In this document: positions 1 through 5,202 of the stretch, in pieces
How positions within the stretch are numbered: the first letter of the stretch is position 1
Layout: every line of letters begins with the position of its first letter
Origin: an uncultured Actinomycetes bacterium
GTDB lineage: Bacteria > Actinomycetota > Actinomycetes > Nanopelagicales > Nanopelagicaceae
DNA length: 5,202 nucleotides
NCBI GenBank assembly: GCA_903832395.1
Contig: CAILBF010000148.1
Coordinates: 1 to 5,202 of the forward strand
Reading direction: 5' to 3'
Position numbers and translations under genes: made by a program
Notes under the pieces: model-generated
What the model saw: the letters and a program-made list of their open reading frames with translations, nothing else
What the model was told of the DNA's origin: nothing
Database searches by the model: none

Positions 1-826
1 CAAAGCGAACCGAGCGCGTATTAACTCAAATCCAACACGTAGCCAGCGTGAGATTTTAGGTGCCTGCCAAATTGTTTACTTCTCCCCCGAAGACTTAGAT
101 TTAGTGCGCGGGGATCCAGGAATACGTCGGGATTTTTTAGACCGTCTTCTAATAACTCGCGCGCCGCGTTTAGCTGGAGTAATTGCAGATTATGAACGTG
201 TAGTTAAGCAACGCAACGCGCTTTTAAAAACACGTGCATCAACGAATGCGCTCTTGCCATGGAACGAACAACTTATTAAATTTGGCGCACAACTAACCGC
301 CGAACGGATAGCCCTGGTTGAAGTACTTAACCCATGGGTTGCCAAAAACTATGCGAACTTAAATGAAGTTAAACCCGCCTCAATTGCCTATAAATGCAGC
401 ACTGAAAAAGTAAGCAATAATGTTGACAACAACATGGAAGTACTCACGCAACGTTTGGAAGAAGTGGCTTATCAAGAGATTGAACGCGGAGTTTCGTTAA
501 TAGGACCACACCGCGATGATTTACATTTACAAATTGGCGATTTTCCAGCAAAGGGTTATGCCAGCCACGGCGAATCATGGTCGATGGCGATTTCGCTTCG
601 CATTGGTTCTTTCAACTTACTAAAAAGCGAAGGGGCGGAGCCAATTTTAATTTTGGATGATGTCTTTGCTGAACTTGATACTTCTCGCAGGATTCAATTA
701 ATGTCAGCGACACAGATAGCCGAACAGACAATCATCACAGCGGCAGTCGAGAGCGACTTACCACCCGAGCTTTTAACCCAGAAATTTTATGTAACACCCG
801 GAACGGTCAAGAAGGCAAAGAGCTAA
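1..826 (+). CDS. recF: DNA replication/repair protein RecF, 5'-truncated by the window edge
   Basis: RecF is an SMC/ABC-type ATPase that binds gapped DNA and, with RecO and RecR, helps load RecA at single-strand gaps. The reading frame is open from the left edge (first whole codon at base 2) to TAA at 824-826, giving 274 visible residues. Family motifs in order are the block FSPEDLDLVRGDPGIRRDFL from base 80, the RecF signature LIGPHRDDL (497-523), the ABC signature region SHGESWSMAISLRI from 563, and Walker B LILDDVFAELD (647-679). The C-terminal segment TIITAAVESDLP is also RecF-like. The Walker A loop and roughly the first 80-100 residues lie upstream, judged from where the PEDL block sits in full-length RecF. 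A GTG at 104 opens a shorter frame but lies inside the conserved block, so it is not the start. The stop overlaps the dciA start by one base. SHGESWS, where many phyla have SQGEQRS, is the usual actinobacterial form. Confidence 0.97.
   Translation, partial: KANRARINSNPTRSQREILGACQIVYFSPEDLDLVRGDPGIRRDFLDRLLITRAPRLAGVIADYERVVKQRNALLKTRASTNALLPWNEQLIKFGAQLTAERIALVEVLNPWVAKNYANLNEVKPASIAYKCSTEKVSNNVDNNMEVLTQRLEEVAYQEIERGVSLIGPHRDDLHLQIGDFPAKGYASHGESWSMAISLRIGSFNLLKSEGAEPILILDDVFAELDTSRRIQLMSATQIAEQTIITAAVESDLPPELLTQKFYVTPGTVKKAKS
810..815 (+). promoter_or_regulatory. Ribosome binding site of the dciA-like gene
   Basis: AGAAGG lies inside the last codons of recF and ends 10 bases before the ATG at 826. 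The match to the anti-Shine-Dalgarno sequence is moderate and the spacing slightly long. The TAATG overlap means that ribosomes ending recF could also restart here, so this site and translational coupling probably act together. Confidence 0.5.
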
Positions 827-1284
827 TGAGTAAACGTGACTTAGCCCTAGACCTCTTTAAAACTTTTAAAACCGGCGTTATACGAAAAGCAAATAAACCC
901 GCACCAACTCAGCGCACCGGACAACCCGGCGACCCAGAACTAATTGGCGGAGTACTAAGTAATTTAATTTCAGAGCGCGAGTGGGATAGCGGATTAGCCG
1001 AAGGAAACTTATTTATTACATGGGCTCAAATAGTTGGATCAGATATCGCACAACACACGACACCAATTTCAATTTCAGATGGGACGTTAACAATTCAAAC
1101 GTCATCAACTGCTTGGGCTACGCAATTAACGTTAGTTTCAACCCAACTACTTGCTACGATTCAAAACGACCCTTCAGGGGCCACGATCGAAAAGCTCCTC
1201 TTTTTCGGCCCATCTGGCCCAACCTGGAAAAAAGGGATTCGGACGATCCGCAACGCTAGAGGCCCTAGGGACACCTACGGCTAA
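826..1284 (+). CDS. dciA: DciA-like (DUF721) protein, probable replicative helicase loader
   Basis: This 152-residue protein belongs to the DUF721/DciA family. DciA is the ancestral bacterial loader or operator of the replicative helicase DnaB in lineages without DnaC or DnaI, and acts in the cytoplasm at the origin. The N-terminal third (about residues 1-35) is basic and low in complexity. The folded domain follows, with conserved positions W (EREWDSGLAEG), W plus IVG (ITWAQIVGSDIAQH), the strand DGTLTIQTSSTAWATQL, and the terminal motif GPRDTYG. That ending and the overall length match the actinobacterial gene found between recF and gyrB. The ATG at 826 overlaps the recF stop and has a plausible Shine-Dalgarno sequence. 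The gene ends in tandem in-frame stops, TAA then TAG (1282-1287). Family membership is secure. The helicase-loading role rests on work on DciA homologues and is inferred here. No membrane segment or signal peptide is seen. Confidence 0.9.
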   Translation: MSKRDLALDLFKTFKTGVIRKANKPAPTQRTGQPGDPELIGGVLSNLISEREWDSGLAEGNLFITWAQIVGSDIAQHTTPISISDGTLTIQTSSTAWATQLTLVSTQLLATIQNDPSGATIEKLLFFGPSGPTWKKGIRTIRNARGPRDTYG

Positions 1285-1330
1285 TAGGAACCCTCACCCA
1301 TGCGCCCAACGTTCGGCTATACCCACACTC

Positions 1331-1382
1331 AGGGCTTTTATCGGGTATTTCTTCTCGCCATTTCCCACTAGGATAAAGCCCT
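1331..1382 (+). repeat. Imperfect inverted repeat with large loop upstream of gyrB
   Basis: The left arm AGGGCTTTTATC (1331-1342) pairs with the right arm GATAAAGCCCT (1372-1382). This gives 11 base pairs with one bulged T and a loop of about 29 bases. No T-run follows the right arm, so it does not look like an intrinsic terminator. It could be a leader structure or a protein-binding dyad. The -10-like TAGGAT overlaps the base of the right arm. Confidence 0.5.
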
Positions 1383-1397
1383 GCAATTCTGAATTTC

Positions 1398-1427
1398 CCC
1401 TCCAGAACCCCTTGCGGGGTTTTAGGG
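1398..1427 (+). terminator. GC-rich stem-loop before gyrB, terminator- or attenuator-like
   Basis: AACCCC (1406-1411) and GGGGTT (1416-1421) form a perfect 6-bp stem with a TTGC tetraloop, followed by TT and A. The stem extends by a G-U and an A-U pair and then, past a two-base bulge (1402-1403), by CCCT pairing with AGGG, for 12 pairs in all. The core resembles short intrinsic terminators, but the T-run is only four bases and can be absorbed into the stem. It ends 11 bases before the gyrB Shine-Dalgarno sequence. Possible roles are ending recF-dciA transcripts, attenuating gyrBA, or acting as a translational leader element. The hairpin is clear from sequence; its function is not. Confidence 0.45.
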
Positions 1428-1438
1428 CAGTGATGTGT

Positions 1439-1445
1439 GAAGGAG
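1439..1445 (+). promoter_or_regulatory. Ribosome binding site of gyrB
   Basis: GAAGGAG is a strong Shine-Dalgarno match ending four bases before the GTG at 1450. An in-frame TGA at 1438-1440 excludes any earlier gyrB start, so this site fixes GTG 1450 as the start. An ATG at 1448, only two bases after the site and out of frame with gyrB, overlaps the GTG as ATGTG. Confidence 0.85.
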
Positions 1446-1449
1446 TAAT

Positions 1450-3405
1450 GTGGCTGAGAACTCGTATAACGCCAGCGCCATCACCGTCCTTGAAGGCTTA
1501 GAGGCCGTCCGCAAACGCCCCGGAATGTACATCGGATCGACCGGTGAGCGCGGACTCCACCACCTAGTTTATGAAGTCGTAGATAACTCAGTCGATGAGG
1601 CGTTAGCTGGCTATTGCACTGAAATTAATATCTCTTTGATGGCTGATGGCGGCGTAGAAGTAATCGATAACGGCCGCGGAATTCCAGTAGATATCCACCC
1701 TATTGAAAAAAAGCCAGCACTTGAAGTTGTACTAACGGTTTTGCATGCAGGTGGAAAGTTTGGCGATAGTGGATATTCAGTATCAGGTGGTTTACACGGA
1801 GTTGGCATCTCGGTTGTAAACGCGCTCAGCACAGATTTATCGGTAATAGTTCAGCGCGATGGAAGTTTTTGGTATCAAGATTACAAACTTGGCGTACCGA
1901 CCGCGCCAGTAAAAAAAGGTGACGTATCAGATGCCGCTGGTACCACTGTGCGATTCTGGCCATCAAAGGAAATCTTCGAGACAACCGATTTTTCTTTCGA
2001 AGTTCTCTCCACCCGTTTTCGCGAAATGGCTTTTCTAAACAAGGGCTTAATTCTTACCCTCACTGATTTGCGTGCGGGACACGTTGACGAGAAAGGCGAA
2101 CAACTAACTGTTCGCTACCAGTACCAAGGTGGAATTTCAGACTTTGTTAAACACTTAAATTCAACACGTGGCGAAACGCACAAATCTATTATCTCATTTG
2201 CCTCAGAGGATAAGAAGAACAAAATTGCACTTGAAGTATCTATGCAGTGGAACGCTGGTTTTAGCGAGTCGGTTTACACTTTCGCTAACACCATTCACAC
2301 GCACGAGGGCGGCGCCCATGAAGAGGGTTTTCGTACTGCGCTTACTTCAGTAGTAAATAAGTTTGGAGAAGAACAAGGATTCATTAGAAAGAAAGAGGAT
2401 CGCTTAACCGGCGATGATGTGCGCGAGGGTTTAACGGCGATTGTCTCAATTAAATTAGTGGACCCACAGTTTGAAGGTCAGACTAAAACAAAACTCGGAA
2501 ATACTATTGCAAAGACTTTCACTCAGAAAGTTGTTAATGAAGAGCTAACAACATGGTTTGAGCAAAACCCAAGTGAGGGTAAAGACATTGTTCGTAAAAG
2601 CATTGACGCCGCTGCCGCACGAGTTGCAGCGCGTAAAGCCCGTGATTTAAGCCGAAACCGCAAAGGTTTACTCGAGGGCCGAGGAATGCCTGGAAAGTTA
2701 GCTGATTGCCAATGGACCGATCCCGCTAAGTGCGAGTTATACATTGTTGAAGGTGATTCAGCGGGTGGTTCAACTAAAGGCGGACGCGACTCACGAAACC
2801 AAGCCGTTCTTCCAATTCGCGGCAAGATTCTTAATGTTGAAAAGGCACGCATCGATCGAGTGCTACAAAACAATGAAGTTCAAGCGCTAATAACTGCGCT
2901 CGGCACTGGCGTTCACGATGATTTTGATATTGCAAAACTTCGTTACCACAAAATTATTTTGATGGCCGATGCCGACGTTGACGGACAACACATCCGAACA
3001 CTTCTTTTAACTTTGCTTTTCCGTTTCATGCGCCCACTTATTGAAAATGGTTTTGTTTACTTTGCCCAACCACCACTGTATAAATTAAAGTGGGGCGGGA
3101 AAGACCCAGTTGAATATGCTTTCAGCGACCGTGAACGCGACGGGATGATTCAAATTGGTTTGGATAACGGCAAGCGCCTTCCGAAAGATGATGGAATCCA
3201 ACGCTTCAAAGGTTTAGGTGAGATGCCCGCTAAAGAGCTGTGGGATACAACCATGGATCCAGAGCATCGAGTACTTATAAAAGTTATGCTCGAAGATGCC
3301 GCTGCCGCCGATGATCTATTTTCAGTCCTTATGGGTGAAGATGTAGAAAAACGTCGCGCATTTATTCAACGCAACGCTAAAGACGTTAGGTTCTTGGATA
3401 TCTAA
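1450..3405 (+). CDS. gyrB: DNA gyrase subunit B
   Basis: GyrB is the ATPase subunit of the A2B2 DNA gyrase, which uses ATP to introduce negative supercoils. The 651-residue length is that of the short form lacking the C-terminal-half insert of E. coli GyrB (804 aa). The GHKL ATPase domain (about 1-220) shows catalytic E42, N46 (VVDNSVDEALAG), D73 (DNGRGIPV), HAGGKFG (99-105), GGLHGVG (113-119) and R136, the position tied to novobiocin contacts. The transducer domain follows, with the QTK loop at 344-346 whose lysine contacts ATP. TOPRIM starts near 428 with EGDSAGG (E434), PIRGKILNVEKAR, and the metal-binding DADVDG at 507-512. The tail has QRFKGLGEM and ends NAKDVRFLDI, typical of actinobacteria. 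GTG 1450 is the only possible start because TGA lies just upstream. The stop overlaps the gyrA ATG by one base. TOPRIM reads GGSTKGGRDSRNQA where mycobacteria have GGSAKSGRDSMFQA; all catalytic residues are kept. Confidence 0.99.
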   Translation: MAENSYNASAITVLEGLEAVRKRPGMYIGSTGERGLHHLVYEVVDNSVDEALAGYCTEINISLMADGGVEVIDNGRGIPVDIHPIEKKPALEVVLTVLHAGGKFGDSGYSVSGGLHGVGISVVNALSTDLSVIVQRDGSFWYQDYKLGVPTAPVKKGDVSDAAGTTVRFWPSKEIFETTDFSFEVLSTRFREMAFLNKGLILTLTDLRAGHVDEKGEQLTVRYQYQGGISDFVKHLNSTRGETHKSIISFASEDKKNKIALEVSMQWNAGFSESVYTFANTIHTHEGGAHEEGFRTALTSVVNKFGEEQGFIRKKEDRLTGDDVREGLTAIVSIKLVDPQFEGQTKTKLGNTIAKTFTQKVVNEELTTWFEQNPSEGKDIVRKSIDAAAARVAARKARDLSRNRKGLLEGRGMPGKLADCQWTDPAKCELYIVEGDSAGGSTKGGRDSRNQAVLPIRGKILNVEKARIDRVLQNNEVQALITALGTGVHDDFDIAKLRYHKIILMADADVDGQHIRTLLLTLLFRFMRPLIENGFVYFAQPPLYKLKWGGKDPVEYAFSDRERDGMIQIGLDNGKRLPKDDGIQRFKGLGEMPAKELWDTTMDPEHRVLIKVMLEDAAAADDLFSVLMGEDVEKRRAFIQRNAKDVRFLDI

Positions 3406-5202
3406 TGGATGAATTAAACCCAAAGAATTTAGAGTCCTTCGATAAAATCGAGACCGTTGATCTCCAAGTTGAGATGGCGCGTTCGTATCTTGACTATGCC
3501 ATGTCAGTCATTGTCGGTCGAGCTCTTCCCGATGTGCGCGATGGTTTAAAACCTGTGCACCGTCGCGTTCTTTATGCGATGTACGACGCGGGATATCGCC
3601 CTGATAAGGGTTACTACAAATCTTCACGCATCGTCGGTGACGTAATGGGTAATTACCACCCACACGGTGACACAGCTATTTATGACTCAGTTGTTCGCCT
3701 TGCTCAACACTGGTCTTTGCGTTATTTATTAATCGATGGCAACGGAAACTTTGGCTCACCGGGCAATGATCCAGCTGCCGCAATGCGTTATACCGAGGCT
3801 CGTTTATCGCCCATAGCTATGGAGATGATGCGCGATATCGATGAAGATACCGTCAATTTTGTTCCTAACTACGATGGTCGCTCACAAGAGCCAACCGTTC
3901 TGCCATCGCGCTTTCCTAACCTATTAGTTAACGGCAGTGCTGGAATTGCTGTGGGTATGGCTACAAATATCCCACCGCATAACTTGCGCGAGATCGGTGA
4001 GGCCGTTGTTTATACCCTCGAACACCCTGAGTTAAAACAGGATGAGCTTCTTAACAACTTACTTAAGATCGTCAAAGGTCCAGACTTCCCAACCAAGGGA
4101 CTCATTGTTGGCCGTGGTGGAATTGAAGATGCGTATCGCACTGGGCGCGGTTCAATCACGATGCGCGCAGTGGTTCAAGTTGAAGAGATCAATAAACGAA
4201 CATGTCTTGTAATTAGCGAGCTGCCATACCAAGTTAACCCTGACAACTTAGCGCTCAAAATTGCTGAATTAGTTAAAGATGGAAAAATTAAGGGAATCGC
4301 CGATGTTCGCGATGAGGGTAATGAGCGCTTAGGTCAGCGCCTAGTTGTAGTTCTACAAAGCAGCGCAATCCCTAAAGTAATTCTTAATAACTTATACAAG
4401 CACACACAGTTGCAAGATACTTTCGGTGCCAACATGTTGGCGCTAGTTGATGGCGTTCCACGTACTTTGCGCCTTGATGAATTCATTCGCTACTACATCG
4501 AACACCAAGTAGAAGTAATTGTTCGCCGTACTAAGTTCCGCTTAGCTGAAAAAGAGCGCCGCGCACATATTTTGCAAGGGTACTTAAAAGCACTGGATGC
4601 ACTAGATGCCGTTATTGCATTAATTCGTGCATCTACAACGCCAGAAGAGGCGCGTACAGGTTTGATGAAGTTACTTGATGTCGATGAGATTCAAGCTAAT
4701 GCGATTTTGGATATGCAGTTACGTCGCATTGCAGCTCTTGAACGACAAAAAATTAACGACGAGTACGACGGTTTAATGTCTGACATCGTCGAACTCAACG
4801 CGATCCTTGCAAGTGAAGATAAGCAGCGCGAAATAGTCAAAAATGAGCTTGTAGAGCTCGTAACAAAGTACGGTGATGAGCGCCGCACTCAAATTGTGGC
4901 GAGTGAGGGCGACTTCAGCGCCGAGGATTTAATTCCAGATCAAGATGTAGTTGTGACAATTACACGCGGTGGCTATTCAAAGCGCACAATGGCAGATCTC
5001 TACCGATCTCAACGACGCGGCGGTCGCGGCGTTAAGGGTGCTGCATTAAAAGAAGATGACGTAGTTGATCACTTCTTTGTTGCATCCACTCACGATTGGT
5101 TATTGTTCTTTACTAACCAAGGTCGCGTATACCGCTCCAAAGTTCACGAGCTACCAGATGCTGGACGCGATGCGCGCGGACAGCATGTTGCAAACCTCAT
5201 GG
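3405..5202 (+). CDS. gyrA: DNA gyrase subunit A, 3'-truncated by the window edge
   Basis: GyrA cleaves, passes and rejoins DNA in gyrase and wraps DNA through its C-terminal domain. The frame is open from ATG 3405 to the right edge, giving 599 whole codons. Actinobacterial GyrA is usually about 830-850 residues, so some 230-250 are missing. The winged-helix breakage-reunion domain has LKPVHRR (48-54), the quinolone-determining segment HPHGDTAIYD (85-94), and catalytic Y129 in AAMRYTEARL (codon at 3789-3791). The tower and coiled-coil segments run to about 500. The C-terminal beta-pinwheel begins near 510 with DVVVTITRGGYSKR and contains a GyrA box, QRRGGRG, at 536-542 (5010-5030). That box marks it as gyrase rather than ParC. 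Translation is probably coupled to gyrB through the TAATG overlap, as no strong Shine-Dalgarno sequence is seen (a weak TTAGG at about -15). The E. coli Ser83 position is Thr90, and H102 replaces the proline of mycobacterial AQPWSLRY. No frameshift is seen. Confidence 0.99.
   Translation, partial: MDELNPKNLESFDKIETVDLQVEMARSYLDYAMSVIVGRALPDVRDGLKPVHRRVLYAMYDAGYRPDKGYYKSSRIVGDVMGNYHPHGDTAIYDSVVRLAQHWSLRYLLIDGNGNFGSPGNDPAAAMRYTEARLSPIAMEMMRDIDEDTVNFVPNYDGRSQEPTVLPSRFPNLLVNGSAGIAVGMATNIPPHNLREIGEAVVYTLEHPELKQDELLNNLLKIVKGPDFPTKGLIVGRGGIEDAYRTGRGSITMRAVVQVEEINKRTCLVISELPYQVNPDNLALKIAELVKDGKIKGIADVRDEGNERLGQRLVVVLQSSAIPKVILNNLYKHTQLQDTFGANMLALVDGVPRTLRLDEFIRYYIEHQVEVIVRRTKFRLAEKERRAHILQGYLKALDALDAVIALIRASTTPEEARTGLMKLLDVDEIQANAILDMQLRRIAALERQKINDEYDGLMSDIVELNAILASEDKQREIVKNELVELVTKYGDERRTQIVASEGDFSAEDLIPDQDVVVTITRGGYSKRTMADLYRSQRRGGRGVKGAALKEDDVVDHFFVASTHDWLLFFTNQGRVYRSKVHELPDAGRDARGQHVANLM

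Larger units (their letters stand above)
1285..1449 (+). other. dciA-gyrB intergenic region / gyrB leader
   Basis: These 165 bases form the only real gap between genes in the window. I see no convincing coding potential. The open frame across it (1151-1501) is out of frame with both genes and resembles nothing I recognise. The region holds a long-loop inverted repeat (1331-1382), a compact GC hairpin (1398-1427) and the gyrB Shine-Dalgarno sequence (1439-1445). The only TAnnnT-type -10 hexamer on the + strand is TAGGAT at 1369-1374, and no good -35 element lies at the usual spacing. In other actinobacteria gyrB commonly has its own supercoiling-sensitive promoter. A promoter here is therefore likely, but its exact position is not shown by the sequence. 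Confidence 0.7.

Noticed and set aside
104..826. GTG at 104 as the recF start
   Set aside because: It falls in the middle of the conserved PEDLDLVRGDPG block, and the frame stays open to the window edge with RecF-like sequence upstream.
1020..1259. 79-codon + strand frame inside dciA
   Set aside because: It lies wholly within a well-conserved gene in another frame, with no motif or ribosome binding site.
1263..1270. CCCTAGGG palindrome near the end of dciA
   Set aside because: It encodes part of the conserved Arg-Gly-Pro-Arg tail of the protein and is short enough to be explained by coding constraint.
1151..1501. Open frame of 116 codons spanning the end of dciA, the intergenic region and the start of gyrB
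   Set aside because: It is out of frame with both genes, has no ribosome binding site at its start, and its peptide is low in complexity with no recognisable motif. Its length is explained by chance.
2523..2873. 116-codon antisense frame opposite the GyrB transducer/TOPRIM region
   Set aside because: It is the complement of strongly constrained gyrB codons. The arginine- and serine-rich peptide is typical of an antisense shadow.
4691..4888. 65-codon antisense frame within gyrA
   Set aside because: It is a shadow of the GyrA coiled-coil region, with no start signal or recognisable product.
1..5202. Search for a novel system, mobile element, CRISPR, tRNA or intein insertion in gyrB or gyrA
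   Set aside because: All coding sequence is accounted for by four conserved genes. GyrB and the visible GyrA are collinear with their families without insertions, and no direct repeats, tRNA-like folds or inverted-repeat-flanked segments were seen.

Overview
The window is an ordinary, well-conserved part of the replication-origin-proximal gene cluster of an actinobacterium. It holds the 3' part of recF, a complete dciA-like (DUF721) gene, a complete gyrB and the first 599 codons of gyrA, all on the + strand. The order recF - DUF721 - gyrB - gyrA is the classic actinobacterial arrangement downstream of dnaA and dnaN, as in Mycobacterium and Streptomyces. The short 651-residue GyrB, its end NAKDVRFLDI, the GyrA catalytic tyrosine at residue 129 (the M. 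tuberculosis number) and the DUF721 ending GPRDTYG all point the same way. Base composition is only mid-40s percent G+C by eye, and TTA leucine codons are common in all four housekeeping genes. That fits a low-GC, possibly streamlined lineage such as the freshwater planktonic Actinobacteria (Nanopelagicales/acI type) better than high-GC soil or pathogenic genera. The genus-level placement is inference.

Layout: 1-826 is the recF 3' part, with its Walker A region outside the window. 826-1284 is dciA, overlapping the recF stop by one base. 1285-1449 is the only intergenic stretch (165 bp), with two inverted repeats, one weak -10-like hexamer and the gyrB ribosome binding site. 1450-3405 is gyrB, with a GTG start. 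3405-5202 is gyrA, overlapping the gyrB stop by one base and running off the right edge.

The genes form two translationally coupled pairs, each joined by the same TAATG overlap. RecF and the DciA-like protein act on single-strand-gap repair and replicative helicase loading. GyrB and GyrA form the A2B2 DNA gyrase that removes positive supercoils ahead of the fork. The gap before gyrB suggests that the gyrase pair has its own leader and possibly its own promoter.

No mobile element, CRISPR array, RNA gene or unknown system is visible. The points worth a second look are the structured gyrB leader and the overlapping ATG/GTG start at gyrB. Residue-level variants in the gyrase subunits are minor.
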